A stretch of DNA of 64,000 bases from positions 6,285,001 to 6,349,000 of the forward strand of contig NZ_CP035088.1 of the NCBI RefSeq assembly GCF_004786035.1, read 5' to 3'. Below are positions 9,403 through 18,393 of the stretch, piece by piece. A model generated the notes under the pieces. It was given only the letters and a program-made list of their open reading frames with translations, was not told where the DNA came from and did not search any database. Origin of the DNA: Pseudomonas viciae (GTDB lineage: Bacteria > Pseudomonadota > Gammaproteobacteria > Pseudomonadales > Pseudomonadaceae). The translations under genes and the position numbers were made by a program. The stretch's first letter is position 1. Each line of letters opens with the position of its first letter.

Positions 9403-10128
9403 TTACGCCACCTTCTCGAACTTCAAATCCCAAACCCCATGCCCAAGCCGTTCGCCACGGCGTTCGAACTTGGTGATCGGCCGTTCGGCCGGGCGTGGTA
9501 CGCACTTGCCGTCTTCAGCCAGGTTGCGATAGCCCGGGGCGACGTTCATCACTTCCAGCATGTATTCGGCGTAGGGCTCCCAGTCGGTGGCCATGTGCAG
9601 CACACCACCGACCTTCAACTTGCTGCGCACCAGTTCAGCGAACGACGCCTGGACGATACGGCGCTTGTGGTGGCGGCTTTTGTGCCATGGGTCCGGGAAG
9701 AACAGCATCAACCGGTCGAGGCTGTTGTCGGCCACGCAGCGGTTGAGCACTTCGATAGCGTCGCAATCGTAGACCCGCAGGTTGGTCAGCCCTTGGGTCA
9801 GCACGCCATTGAGCAGCGCACCGACGCCTGGACGGTGGACTTCCACGCCGATGAAATCCTGCTCCGGCGCGGCGGCGGCCATTTCCAGCAGCGAATGGCC
9901 CATGCCGAAGCCGATTTCCAGCGAGCGCGGAGCCGAGCGGCCGAACACCTGGTCAAAATCCACCGGCGCATCGGCCAGGGGCAGCACGAACAGCGGCGTG
10001 CCCTGGTCCAGGCCGCGTTGCTGGCCTTCAGTCATGCGCCCGGCGCGCATCACAAAACTCTTGATGCGCCGGTGTTGGCGCTCTTCGCCTTCTTCCGGCA
10101 GGACAGGCGTGTCGTTCGATTCAGTCAT
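9403..10128 (-). CDS. trmB: tRNA (guanine-46-N7)-methyltransferase
   Basis: The 241-residue SAM-dependent enzyme makes m7G46 in the tRNA variable loop. Visible family features are [17 protein letters not shown] near the N terminus, the SAM motif [42 protein letters not shown] and the C-terminal [18 protein letters not shown] use the ATG at 10128; a TTG one codon upstream is less likely. It lies 9 bp after thiG and shares the thiS-thiG-trmB order seen in other pseudomonads. Confidence 0.96.
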   Translation of the reverse strand: MTESNDTPVLPEEGEERQHRRIKSFVMRAGRMTEGQQRGLDQGTPLFVLPLADAPVDFDQVFGRSAPRSLEIGFGMGHSLLEMAAAAPEQDFIGVEVHRPGVGALLNGVLTQGLTNLRVYDCDAIEVLNRCVADNSLDRLMLFFPDPWHKSRHHKRRIVQASFAELVRSKLKVGGVLHMATDWEPYAEYMLEVMNVAPGYRNLAEDGKCVPRPAERPITKFERRGERLGHGVWDLKFEKVA

Positions 10129-10137
10129 CAATGGCTC

Positions 10138-10932
10138 TTACTTGATCAGACCATCCAGCGGCGAGGAGGCGCTGGCGTAAAGTTTTTTCGGCATGCGCCC
10201 GGCGAGGTACGCCAGGCGACCGGCGACAATCGCGTGTTTCATCGCTTCGGCCATCAGGATCGGCTGCTGGGCGTGGGCGATGGCGGAGTTCATCAGCACC
10301 GCTTCACAACCCAGTTCCATGGCGATGGTCGCGTCGGAGGCGGTACCGACACCGGCATCCACCAGCACCGGGATCTTGGCTTCTTCGAGGATGATCTGCA
10401 GGTTATACGGGTTGCAGATCCCCAGGCCCGTGCCGATCAGGCCGGCCAGCGGCATCACCGCGATGCAGCCGATTTCCGCCAATTGACGGGCGATGATCGG
10501 GTCATCGCTGGTGTAGACCATCACGTCGAAGCCTTCCTTGACCAGGGTTTCGGCGGCCTTGAGGGTTTCGATCACGTTGGGAAACAGGGTTTTCTGGTCC
10601 GCCAGCACCTCCAGCTTCACCAGATTGTGGCCATCGAGCAGCTCACGGGCCAGGCGGCAGGTGCGCACGGCCTCGATGGCGTCGAAGCAGCCGGCGGTGT
10701 TGGGCAGGATGGTGTAGCGATCCGGTGGCAGGATATCCAGCAGGTTCGGTTCGCCCGGGTTCTGGCCGATATTGGTGCGGCGCACGGCGACAGTCACGAT
10801 TTCGGCGCCCGAGGCTTCGATGGCCAGGCGGGTTTCTTCCATGTCACGGTATTTGCCGGTGCCTACCAGCAAGCGCGACTGGTAGGTACGACCGGCCAGG
10901 ACGAAGGGCTTGTCGCTACGAACGATGCTCAT
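10138..10932 (-). CDS. thiG: Thiazole synthase ThiG
   Basis: The 264-residue TIM-barrel enzyme combines 1-deoxyxylulose 5-phosphate, dehydroglycine and ThiS thiocarboxylate into the thiazole of thiamine. The Schiff-base lysine is Lys106 in [10 protein letters not shown]. Other signatures are [14 protein letters not shown] and, near the C terminus, [14 protein letters not shown] and [10 protein letters not shown]. The sulfur carrier gene thiS lies 54 bp upstream. In other bacteria thiamine genes often carry a TPP riboswitch; I do not see a recognisable one before thiS. Confidence 0.96.
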   Translation of the reverse strand: MSIVRSDKPFVLAGRTYQSRLLVGTGKYRDMEETRLAIEASGAEIVTVAVRRTNIGQNPGEPNLLDILPPDRYTILPNTAGCFDAIEAVRTCRLARELLDGHNLVKLEVLADQKTLFPNVIETLKAAETLVKEGFDVMVYTSDDPIIARQLAEIGCIAVMPLAGLIGTGLGICNPYNLQIILEEAKIPVLVDAGVGTASDATIAMELGCEAVLMNSAIAHAQQPILMAEAMKHAIVAGRLAYLAGRMPKKLYASASSPLDGLIK

Positions 10933-10986
10933 GGGAAATCCTCTGTTGGGGTGAGGTTCTTGCGAAATACTGTAAAGCCGCAGGGA

Positions 10987-11187
10987 CTAGCCGCCGCCGA
11001 TGGCGTGGACCACTTCGACGCTGTCGCCGTCGTTCAACGTGGTGTCGGCGTGCTGGCTGCGCGGGACGATATCCAGATTGAGCTCCACCGCGACGCGGCG
11101 TCCGGTAAGTTCCAGACGGGTCAGCAGGGCCGCGACGGTTTCACCGTCGGGCAGATCAAGGGGTTCGCCGTTCAACTGAATGCGCAT
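10987..11187 (-). CDS. thiS: Sulfur carrier protein ThiS
   Basis: The 66-residue ubiquitin-like protein begins [19 protein letters not shown] and ends in the diglycine tail (AIGGG), whose terminal glycine is adenylated and converted to a thiocarboxylate to donate sulfur to ThiG. I chose the ATG at 11187, which starts at the conserved first beta strand; two in-frame ATGs upstream would add six residues. It is the promoter-proximal gene of thiS-thiG-trmB. Confidence 0.93.
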   Translation of the reverse strand: MRIQLNGEPLDLPDGETVAALLTRLELTGRRVAVELNLDIVPRSQHADTTLNDGDSVEVVHAIGGG

Positions 11188-11277
11188 GCCGGATGCCGCC
11201 ATCATTTTTAGGGGCTGGCATTCTAGCCCGATCAGTCTGGGCGACCCAAGCCATTCGTCATGAAAGGGACCGTCCGG

Positions 11278-11649
11278 TCAGCCCAGCCGCCAGGCGGCAA
11301 GCCCCAGGCACAGCCAGCCGATCAGGAACGCCACGCCGCCAAACGGCGTGATGATGCCCAGCTTGCTGATCCCCGTGAGGGTCAGCAGGTACAGGCTGCC
11401 GGAGAACAACAGGATGCCGACCACAAATGAAATCCCGGCCCAGGTGACGATGCGCCCGGGGATGTGCGTGGCCAGCAGCGCGACGCCCAGCAGTGCCAGG
11501 GTGTGAACCAGTTGGTAGGTGACGCCGGTGTGAAAAATCGCCAGGTAATCGGCGCTCAAGCGGTTTTTCAGGCCGTGGGCGGCGAACGCCCCGAGTGCCA
11601 CGCCTGTGAAGCCGAAAAAAGCAGCCAGCATCAGAAAGCTACGCAGCAT
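11278..11649 (-). CDS. DUF423 family inner-membrane protein
   Basis: The 123-residue protein has four predicted transmembrane helices and the family motifs GVALGAFAAHGLK and FHTGVTYQLVHTLALL near the N terminus, and SGSLYLLTLTGISKLGIITPFGG later. The function of DUF423 proteins is unknown. The start at 11649 (MLRSFLML) fits the family; an upstream extension reads into unrelated sequence. It is divergent from mtgA across 73 bp. Confidence 0.9.
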   Translation of the reverse strand: MLRSFLMLAAFFGFTGVALGAFAAHGLKNRLSADYLAIFHTGVTYQLVHTLALLGVALLATHIPGRIVTWAGISFVVGILLFSGSLYLLTLTGISKLGIITPFGGVAFLIGWLCLGLAAWRLG

Positions 11650-11683
11650 GAGAACTCCAATCAGACTCGGTGGACAGGGTCTG

Positions 11684-11689
11684 TATAAT
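11684..11689 (+). promoter_or_regulatory. Putative -10 element for mtgA
   Basis: A perfect TATAAT lies 33 bp before the mtgA ATG in the divergent DUF423/mtgA gap. No good -35 hexamer is present at 16-18 bp spacing, so the assignment rests on the -10 alone. Confidence 0.4.
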
Positions 11690-11722
11690 GGCCCGCTCGA
11701 CGGGTTCGGCCAAGCCATCTCT

Positions 11723-12445
11723 ATGCTGCGTTCATTGTTTCGACGTTTCCTAAAAGCCCTGCTCTGGTTCGCCGTCGGCAGCGTTGTGCTCGTGCTGTTG
11801 TTTCGCGTGGTGCCGCCACCGTTCACGGCGCTGATGATCGAGCGCAAGGTTCAATCCTGGTTCGGCGGCGAGCCCATCGACCTGCAACGCACCTGGCAGC
11901 CTTGGGAGCGGATCTCCGACAACCTCAAGGTCGCGGTGATGGCCGGCGAAGACCAGAAATTCCCCGAACACTGGGGCTTCGACATCGGCGCGATCCAGGC
12001 CGCGCTTGCCCACAACGGGCAGGGCGGTTCGATTCGCGGCGCCAGTACCCTCAGCCAGCAAGTGTCCAAGAACCTGTTCCTGTGGTCGGGTCGCAGCTGG
12101 CTGCGCAAGGGGCTGGAGGCCTGGTTCACCGCACTGATCGAAGTGTTCTGGCCCAAGCAGCGGATCCTTGAGGTGTACCTCAACAGCGTCGAATGGGATG
12201 ACGGCGTGTTTGGCGCCGAAGCCGCAGCACGGCACCACTTTCGGGTTGACGCCAACGCCTTGTCCCGGCAACAGGCCAGCCTGCTGGCGGCGGTATTGCC
12301 TAACCCTCGAAAATGGAGCGCCAGCCGACCGAGCCCCTATGTGCTGCGGCGGGCGGGCTGGATTCGCCAGCAGATGAGCCAGTTGGGGGGCGACAGTTAT
12401 CTGCTGGAGCTTAATAACTCGCGACGAGCGCCTTGGGCGCAGTAG
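11723..12445 (+). CDS. mtgA: Monofunctional biosynthetic peptidoglycan transglycosylase
   Basis: The 240-residue membrane-anchored GT51 enzyme polymerises lipid II glycan strands without a transpeptidase domain. An N-terminal transmembrane helix (about residues 9-28) is followed by the catalytic domain with VMAGEDQKFPEHWGFD (catalytic Glu in EDQKFPEH), GASTLSQQVSKNLFLW, and EVYLNSVEWDDGVFGAEAAARHHF. The start at 11723 places the membrane helix at the N terminus and matches usual MtgA length. A REP pair and the rpoH terminator follow. Confidence 0.95.
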   Translation: MLRSLFRRFLKALLWFAVGSVVLVLLFRVVPPPFTALMIERKVQSWFGGEPIDLQRTWQPWERISDNLKVAVMAGEDQKFPEHWGFDIGAIQAALAHNGQGGSIRGASTLSQQVSKNLFLWSGRSWLRKGLEAWFTALIEVFWPKQRILEVYLNSVEWDDGVFGAEAAARHHFRVDANALSRQQASLLAAVLPNPRKWSASRPSPYVLRRAGWIRQQMSQLGGDSYLLELNNSRRAPWAQ

Positions 12446-12466
12446 CCCATACACTGAAGATCCCTT

Positions 12467-12553
12467 GTGGGAGCGAGCTTGCTCGCGATGGCGGTATATC
12501 AGTCAACTTCAATGTGGCTGACCCACCGCTATCGCGAGCAAGCTCGCTCCCAC
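12467..12553. repeat. REP inverted pair
   Basis: The elements at 12467-12488 and 12532-12553 are exact inverse copies of the core GTGGGAGCGAGCTTGCTCGC. They lie between the convergent mtgA and rpoH genes, just before the shared terminator. Confidence 0.9.
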
Positions 12554-12574
12554 AGGGGATTGCAACGTACAAAC

Positions 12575-12611
12575 AAAAACGCCCCGATCATCACTGATCG
12601 GGGCGTTTTTT
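12575..12611 (-). terminator. Bidirectional Rho-independent terminator (rpoH/mtgA)
   Basis: An 11-bp perfect stem (CGCCCCGATCA / TGATCGGGGCG, 12580-12590 and 12595-12605) with a TCAC loop has an A run on one side and a T run on the other. It therefore works for rpoH on the minus strand and mtgA on the plus strand. Confidence 0.92.
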
Positions 12612-12627
12612 ATGGCCGCTATCGCAG

Positions 12628-13482
12628 TCAGGCGGCGATCGACACCTTGAGCTTGTTCATCGCGCTCTTCTCAAGCTGACGAATCCGCTCGGCCGACACG
12701 TTGTACTTCTGCGCCAGGTCGTGCAGCGTGGCTTTTTCCTCGGCCAGCCAGCGCTGGTAGAGGATGTCGCGGCTGCGTTCGTCCAGCACTTCCAGGGCTT
12801 CGTGCAGGTTGGTGTTGGAGTTGTCGCTCCAGTCGGCGTCTTCCAGTTGACGCGCCGGGTCGTACCGGTGGTCTTCCAGGTAGTTGGCCGGCGATTGGAA
12901 AGCGCTGTCGTCGTCCGCTTCGGCGGCCGGGTCGAAGGCCATGTCATGGCCGGTCAGGCGGCTTTCCATCTCGCGCACTTCCCGAGGCTCTACCCCGAGG
13001 CTCTCGGCCACGCGATGGACCTCTTCGTTGTTCAGCCAGGCCAGACGCTTCTTCTGGCTGCGCAGGTTGAAGAACAGCTTGCGCTGGGCCTTGGTGGTCG
13101 CAACTTTCACGATGCGCCAGTTGCGCAGGATGAACTCGTGGATTTCCGCCTTGATCCAGTGCACGGCGAACGATACCAGGCGTACACCCATTTCCGGGTT
13201 GAAACGCTTGACCGCCTTCATCAGGCCAACGTTGCCTTCCTGGATCAGGTCGGCCTGGGCCAGCCCATAGCCAGAATAGCTGCGGGCGATATGTACGACA
13301 AAACGCAGGTGGGCGAGCACCATCTGCCGAGCCGCCTCAAGATCCTGCTCATAATAGAGACTCTCGGCCAGTTCACGCTCCTGCTCAGGCGTCAGCAAGG
13401 GAATGCTGTTCACCGTGTGCACATAAGCCTCCAGGTTCGCACCCGGGACCAGAGCATAAGCAGGTTGCAAAGAAGTGGTCAT
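12628..13482 (-). CDS. rpoH: Heat-shock sigma factor sigma-32
   Basis: The 284-residue sigma-70-family factor directs RNA polymerase to heat-shock promoters. Visible are region 2 ([19 protein letters not shown], then [17 protein letters not shown]), the RpoH box [12 protein letters not shown] that separates it from other sigma factors, and region 4 with the C-terminal helix-turn-helix ([19 protein letters not shown]). I start at 13482 ([20 protein letters not shown]), the conserved start; 24 further upstream in-frame codons are not homologous. It follows the ftsYEX genes and has its own promoter region. Confidence 0.97.
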   Translation of the reverse strand: MTTSLQPAYALVPGANLEAYVHTVNSIPLLTPEQERELAESLYYEQDLEAARQMVLAHLRFVVHIARSYSGYGLAQADLIQEGNVGLMKAVKRFNPEMGVRLVSFAVHWIKAEIHEFILRNWRIVKVATTKAQRKLFFNLRSQKKRLAWLNNEEVHRVAESLGVEPREVREMESRLTGHDMAFDPAAEADDDSAFQSPANYLEDHRYDPARQLEDADWSDNSNTNLHEALEVLDERSRDILYQRWLAEEKATLHDLAQKYNVSAERIRQLEKSAMNKLKVSIAA

Positions 13483-13531
13483 ACGAAAAAACCTCCGACT
13501 CACATAACTCGTGCAGTTCAGCACTGCGAAA

Positions 13532-13559
13532 ATTGACCGGGAACCGTAGGACAAGTTCC
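13532..13559 (-). promoter_or_regulatory. Putative sigma-E/AlgU-type promoter of rpoH
   Basis: On the minus strand GGAACTT (13553-13559) is followed after 16 bp by TCAAT (13532-13536), close to the extracytoplasmic sigma-E/AlgU pattern GAACTT-N16/17-TCnnA. It lies 50 bp before the rpoH start. AlgU control of rpoH is described in P. aeruginosa, which supports but does not prove this reading. Confidence 0.5.
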
Positions 13560-13593
13560 CACAAAAACTGAAAGGTCAATACGCGCAAAAACC

Positions 13594-14616
13594 CTATTTT
13601 GGTGCAAGCTCACGCAAGTGGCGTGCTACCGCAATCCATGCACCGATATAACCCAACAGCACTGCGCCAAGCAAGAGCGACAGACCATCGGCGGCTGGCA
13701 CACCGGCCAGTGCGAAATCACTGCCGTACAAACCGGCCAGCCCCACTACCGCATCGTTCAGCCAGTCCAGGCCGAACGCCAATACACCCCAGGACAGAAT
13801 CCCGGCACCAAAGCCATACAGCGCGCCCATATAAAGGAAGGGCCTGCGTACATAACTGTCCGTACCGCCGACGAGTTTAATCACTTCTATCTCGGTGCGG
13901 CGGTTTTCAATATGAAGACGAATGGTATTGCCTATCACCAAAAGTAATGCAGAAACCAGAAGCACCGTCAGACCGAAGACAAACCGGTCGCCGAGCTTGA
14001 GGATCGCCGCCAGACGCTCGACCCAGACTAGATCAAGTTGCGCCTGCTGTACCTTCGGCAGTTCGGAAAGTCTTTGTCTTAATGCTTCAAGGGTCGGCTT
14101 GTCGACTTCATTCGGCGTCACCAGCACCACGCCTGGCAGCGGGTTTTCCGGCAGTTCCTTGAGGGCTTCGCCCAGGCCGGACTGCTGCTGGAACTCTTCA
14201 AGCGCCTGATCGCGACTGATGTATTCGGCATCGGCTACACCCGGCATGGCTTTGATCTGCTCGCGCAGCGCCTGACCTTCCGCCGGAGTCGCCTCCAGTT
14301 GCAGGTACAGGGAGATCTGCGCCGCACGCTGCCAGGAGCCGCCCAGGCGCTCGACATTACTGAGCAATAATGACAGGCCCATGGGCAAACTCAGGGCTAC
14401 CGCCATCACCATGCAGGTAAAGAAGCTGCCGATGGGCTGCTTGCCCAGGCGCCGCAGGCTGTCCAGCAGGCTGGCGCGATGGCTTTCGATCCAGGCGCGC
14501 AACAGCGTGGCAAAGTCCGGGCCGTCGTCATCGTCGCGTTTCTTCTTTTGCGGCTGCGGGTCGGAGGCTTTCGGGGCCACGCGTTCGGCCACTTTCGGGC
14601 TGCGAGTCGCACTCAT
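13594..14616 (-). CDS. ftsX: Cell division protein FtsX
   Basis: The 340-residue integral membrane partner of FtsE forms the ABC-type complex that regulates septal peptidoglycan hydrolysis. A hydrophilic, basic N-terminal cytoplasmic segment (about residues 1-60) precedes the first transmembrane helix. A periplasmic domain (about 95-215) and three further helices complete the FtsX/MacB permease fold. The gene overlaps ftsE by 4 bp. The C-terminal helices are followed by a short tail ending RHLRELAPK. Confidence 0.95.
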   Translation of the reverse strand: MSATRSPKVAERVAPKASDPQPQKKKRDDDDGPDFATLLRAWIESHRASLLDSLRRLGKQPIGSFFTCMVMAVALSLPMGLSLLLSNVERLGGSWQRAAQISLYLQLEATPAEGQALREQIKAMPGVADAEYISRDQALEEFQQQSGLGEALKELPENPLPGVVLVTPNEVDKPTLEALRQRLSELPKVQQAQLDLVWVERLAAILKLGDRFVFGLTVLLVSALLLVIGNTIRLHIENRRTEIEVIKLVGGTDSYVRRPFLYMGALYGFGAGILSWGVLAFGLDWLNDAVVGLAGLYGSDFALAGVPAADGLSLLLGAVLLGYIGAWIAVARHLRELAPK

Positions 14617-15284
14617 ACACCAGCCTCCCCGTCACCGATCAATCGACCGCGCTGCAAAGTGAGCATGCGGTGACGCATCCGCGCGATCAACGCCAGGTCG
14701 TGACTGGCGATCAGCACGCTGGTGCCTAAACGGTTGATGTCTTCGAATACGCCCATGATTTCCGCCGCCAGACGCGGGTCGAGGTTACCGGTGGGTTCGT
14801 CGGCCAACAGCAAGGCCGGGCGATGGACGATGGCGCGGGCGATGCCGACGCGCTGTTGCTGGCCGGTGGACAGGTCGCCCGGGTACAGGTCAGTCTTGTC
14901 CGACAGGGCCACGCGCTCCAGGGCCGAGTCCACGCGCTTGACGATCTCGGCCTTGGACAGCCCGAGGATCTGCAACGGCAACGCCACGTTATTGAACACG
15001 GTGCGATCGAACAGCAACTGGTGATTCTGGAACACCACGCCGATCTGCCGCCGCAGGTAGGGAATCTGCGCATTGCTGATGGTGCTCAGGTCCTGGCCGG
15101 CCAGCAGCAGCTTGCCGGTGGAGGGCCGTTCCATCGCCAACAGCAGGCGCAGTAAAGTACTTTTACCGGCGCCGGAATGGCCGGTGACAAACAGAAACTC
15201 GCCCCGACGGACCCGAAAGCTCAGCTCATGCAAGCCGACGTGACCGTTCGGATAGCGTTTACCGACCTGTTCGAAACGAATCAT
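14613..15284 (-). CDS. ftsE: Cell division ATP-binding protein FtsE
   Basis: The 223-residue ABC ATPase works with FtsX at the septum. Walker A is GHSGAGKST (residues 35-43), the signature is [15 protein letters not shown], and Walker B is [13 protein letters not shown]. FtsE residues such as [20 protein letters not shown] are clear. It overlaps ftsY upstream and ftsX downstream by 4 bp each (ATGA), so the three are translationally coupled. Confidence 0.97.
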   Translation of the reverse strand: MIRFEQVGKRYPNGHVGLHELSFRVRRGEFLFVTGHSGAGKSTLLRLLLAMERPSTGKLLLAGQDLSTISNAQIPYLRRQIGVVFQNHQLLFDRTVFNNVALPLQILGLSKAEIVKRVDSALERVALSDKTDLYPGDLSTGQQQRVGIARAIVHRPALLLADEPTGNLDPRLAAEIMGVFEDINRLGTSVLIASHDLALIARMRHRMLTLQRGRLIGDGEAGV

Positions 15285-16693
15285 GAGTGCTCCCGCTCGG
15301 CAAACAGTGCCTGGACAAAGGGCTCGGCTTCAAAGGTGCGCAAATCATCAATGCCTTCGCCCACGCCAATGTAGCGAATCGGCAGGCCAAACTGCTTGGC
15401 CAGGGCGAAAATCACCCCGCCCTTGGCGGTGCCGTCGAGCTTGGTCAGGGCCAGCCCGGTCAGTTCGACGGTCTGGTTGAACTGCTTGGCTTGGTTAATG
15501 GCGTTCTGGCCGGTACCGGCATCCAGCACCAGCAGCACTTCGTGGGGCGCGTCGGCATCGAGCTTGCCGATCACCCGGCGAACCTTCTTCAACTCTTCCA
15601 TCAGGTTGTCTTTGGTGTGCAGGCGACCGGCCGTGTCGGCGATCAGCACATCGATGCCACGGGCCTTGGCGGCCTGCACGGCGTCGAAGATCACCGAAGC
15701 GGAGTCCGCGCCGGTGTGCTGGGCGATGACCGGGATCTTGTTGCGCTCGCCCCACACTTGCAGTTGTTCGACGGCGGCGGCGCGGAAGGTATCACCGGCG
15801 GCCAGCATGACTTTCTTGCCCTCGAGCTGCAGCTTCTTCGCCAGCTTGCCGATGGTGGTGGTCTTGCCGGCGCCGTTGACGCCCACCACCAGAATCACGA
15901 ATGGCTTGTTCTGCGAAGTGATCACCAGTGGTTGTTCCACCGGCTTGAGCATGTTGGTCAACTCGCCCTGCAGGGATTTGTACAGTGCGTCGGCGTCGGT
16001 CAGTTGTTTGCGCGCAACCTTTTGGGTCAGGCTCTGGATGATCACCGAGGTCGCCTCGACGCCGACATCGGCGGTCAGCAGGCGGGTTTCGATGTCTTCG
16101 AGCAATTCGTCATCAATGACTTTCTTGCCCAGGAACAGGCTGGCCATGCCTTCGCCGATGCTGGCGCTGGTCTTGGACAGGCCTTGCTTGAGACGGGCGA
16201 AGAAGCCGACTTTGTTCTCTTCAGCCGTGCGGGCCGGCTCGACTGGGGCCAAAGCTTCAACCGGAGCGGGTTCTGGTTCAGGGGCGGGCTGCGAAGCGAC
16301 AGGTGCAATGACAACCGGCGGGGCCTCGACAATCGGCGCCACGACAGGTTGTGGCACCGCCGGAATGGGTGGGGTGATATGCGCGGCTTGCTCGTCTTCG
16401 ACCAGCGCCACCGGCTCTTCTGCAACCGGCAGGGTCAGCCAGGGAGTGGGTTCGATGGGCGGGGTCAGCGGCTGTTCGGCCACGGGCTCAGGCGCGACCG
16501 GTTGCAGGACCGGCTCGGCAATCGGCAGGATGATTGGCGCGGCTTCCTCCTCCACCGTTTCGGCGGCAGGTTCAGGCAGCGGTTGTGGCTGTTCGTCGGC
16601 GGTTTCCTGCGGCTTCTTGCGCAGCCATCCGAACAGGCCTTTTTTCTCGCCAGCCGCAGCTGGGGTCTTCTTGTCGTCGTTGGAACCAAACAT
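15281..16693 (-). CDS. ftsY: Signal recognition particle receptor FtsY
   Basis: The 470-residue SRP receptor GTPase targets ribosome-nascent-chain complexes to the membrane. The first 160 residues form a long Pro/Glu/Ala-rich acidic A domain, as in other gamma-proteobacteria. The NG domain follows: G1 GVNGAGKTTT at 271-280, DTFRAAAVEQL, DTAGRLHTK, and LTKLDGTAKGG near the C terminus. It leads the ftsY-ftsE-ftsX cluster. An ATGGAGG-type context surrounds its start. Confidence 0.96.
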   Translation of the reverse strand: MFGSNDDKKTPAAAGEKKGLFGWLRKKPQETADEQPQPLPEPAAETVEEEAAPIILPIAEPVLQPVAPEPVAEQPLTPPIEPTPWLTLPVAEEPVALVEDEQAAHITPPIPAVPQPVVAPIVEAPPVVIAPVASQPAPEPEPAPVEALAPVEPARTAEENKVGFFARLKQGLSKTSASIGEGMASLFLGKKVIDDELLEDIETRLLTADVGVEATSVIIQSLTQKVARKQLTDADALYKSLQGELTNMLKPVEQPLVITSQNKPFVILVVGVNGAGKTTTIGKLAKKLQLEGKKVMLAAGDTFRAAAVEQLQVWGERNKIPVIAQHTGADSASVIFDAVQAAKARGIDVLIADTAGRLHTKDNLMEELKKVRRVIGKLDADAPHEVLLVLDAGTGQNAINQAKQFNQTVELTGLALTKLDGTAKGGVIFALAKQFGLPIRYIGVGEGIDDLRTFEAEPFVQALFAEREHS

Positions 16694-17037
16694 GGAGGAC
16701 GGCTATCTCACGGTAGCGACGCGCCGCGGAGGCGCCTCGGTGATAAATATTCGATGCTGAACAGACTGCGTTTCATCCAGCTTGTTCACGCGCAACAGAT
16801 TGTCGAAATGTCTCCAGGACACCTCATAGTCGATTTTTACGAAGGACTGGTACGGCATCATCGGCGAAAGCACAGGGATCCACGGGAAAATCCCACACTT
16901 CTGCGCAGAACCCAAACAGCCAGGGGTCGATAAAAGACCCGATAGGCGTGGCCGCCAGTAAAACGGATCAGTATCCTAGCACCCTCTCGCCCGCCGACGC
17001 TAAGACCTAGCGGGCAGTCCAACAGGTTTAAACACGA
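16694..17037. other. Intergenic region between divergent ftsY and M16 peptidase genes
   Basis: These 344 bp separate two divergent operons and should hold both promoters. I find only a short dyad (GGGTC at 16924-16928 with GACCC at 16936-16940). A 70-codon minus-strand reading frame at 16703-16915 has no recognisable domain and I do not call it a gene. Confidence 0.5.
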
Positions 17038-18393
17038 ATGAATGCTCTTGCCCGCCGCGCTGCAGGCCTGCTGCTCAGCACAGTTTGTCTGCCCTTTTCA
17101 GCCTTGGCTGCCGACCCACAACCCACCCATGAATTCACCCTCGATAACGGCCTGAAGGTCGTGGTGCGCGAAGACCATCGTGCACCAGTGGTGGTGTCCC
17201 AGGTTTGGTACAAGGTCGGCTCCAGTTATGAAACGCCGGGCCAGACCGGCTTGTCCCACGCCCTGGAACACATGATGTTCAAGGGCAGCGAGAAAGTCGG
17301 CCCCGGCGAAGCTTCGCTGATCCTGCGCGACCTTGGCGCCGAAGAAAACGCCTTCACCAGCGATGACTTCACCGCTTACTACCAGGTACTGGCCCGGGAT
17401 CGCCTGGGCGTGGCCTTCGAACTGGAAGCCGACCGCATGGCCAGCCTGCGCCTGCCGCCGGAGGAGTTCAGCCGCGAGATCGAAGTGATCAAGGAAGAAC
17501 GCCGCATGCGCACCGACGACAAGCCGATGTCCAAGGCCTTCGAGCGCTTCAAGGCCATGGCTTATCCGGCCAGTGGTTACCACACGCCGACCATCGGCTG
17601 GATGGCCGACCTGGATCGGATGACCGTCGAAGAGCTGCGGCACTGGTACGAATCCTGGTACACCCCGAACAACGCAACCCTGGTGGTGGTCGGCGACGTG
17701 ACGCCGGACGAGGTCAAGACCCTGGCCCAGCGTTACTTCGGCCCGATTGCCCGGCGCGACGTGCCGGTGGCGAAAATCCCCCTGGAGCTGGCCGAACCGG
17801 GCGAGCGCCAGATCACCTTGCATGTGCAGACCCAACTGCCAAGCCTGATGCTGGCCTTTAATGTGCCCAGCATCGCCACCGCCACGGACAAAGGCTCGGT
17901 CAATGCCCTGCGGCTGATTTCGGCGTTACTGGACGGCGGCTACAGCGGCCGCATCCCGACACAGCTGGAACGTGGCGAAGAGCTGGTGTCCGGCGGTTCG
18001 TCGAGCTACGACGCCTACACCCGTGGCGACACGCTGTTCACCTTGTCGGCGACGCCCAATACGCAGAAAAACAAAACCCTCGCCCAGGCCGAAGCCGGTC
18101 TGTGGCGCCTGCTTGAGCAGTTGAAAAACACCCCTCCGACTGCCGAAGAACTGGAACGCGTGCGCGCCCAGGTCATCGCCGGCCTGGTGTATGAGCGTGA
18201 TTCGATCACCAGCCAGGCCACCGCCATCGGCCAGTTGGAAACCGTCGGGTTGTCCTGGAAGCTGATGGACACCGAACTCGCCGAACTGCAAAGCGTGACC
18301 CCGCAAGATATCCAGAAGGCAGCCCAGCTGTATTTCACCCGCTCGCGCCTGAGCGTTGCGCATGTCCTGCCCGAGGAGAAAGCTCATGAGTGA
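17038..18393 (+). CDS. Periplasmic M16 zinc metallopeptidase, catalytic subunit
   Basis: The 451-residue protein has a signal peptide (about residues 1-25, ending SALAA) and then an M16 (pitrilysin/insulinase) domain. The inverted zinc motif HALEH gives His74, Glu77 and His78; the distal glutamate is at about 153/154 in EVIKEERRMR. It resembles the zinc-binding half of two-gene M16 peptidases. The second gene begins inside its last codons with an 8-bp overlap, so the two chains are made together and probably assemble into one enzyme. Its substrate is unknown. Confidence 0.92.
   Translation: MNALARRAAGLLLSTVCLPFSALAADPQPTHEFTLDNGLKVVVREDHRAPVVVSQVWYKVGSSYETPGQTGLSHALEHMMFKGSEKVGPGEASLILRDLGAEENAFTSDDFTAYYQVLARDRLGVAFELEADRMASLRLPPEEFSREIEVIKEERRMRTDDKPMSKAFERFKAMAYPASGYHTPTIGWMADLDRMTVEELRHWYESWYTPNNATLVVVGDVTPDEVKTLAQRYFGPIARRDVPVAKIPLELAEPGERQITLHVQTQLPSLMLAFNVPSIATATDKGSVNALRLISALLDGGYSGRIPTQLERGEELVSGGSSSYDAYTRGDTLFTLSATPNTQKNKTLAQAEAGLWRLLEQLKNTPPTAEELERVRAQVIAGLVYERDSITSQATAIGQLETVGLSWKLMDTELAELQSVTPQDIQKAAQLYFTRSRLSVAHVLPEEKAHE

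Noticed and set aside
9439..11211. A 590-codon plus-strand frame over trmB, thiG and thiS
   Set aside because: It is antisense to three clear genes, rich in His, Gln, Gly and Asp, and has no domain; it is a by-product of GC codon bias.
16703..16915. A 70-codon minus-strand frame upstream of ftsY
   Set aside because: It has no homology that I recognise and lies in the promoter region between divergent genes; composition gives no coding signal.
15287..16933. A 548-codon plus-strand frame antisense to ftsY
   Set aside because: It mirrors the ftsY codon pattern and lacks a plausible ribosome binding site or recognised domain.
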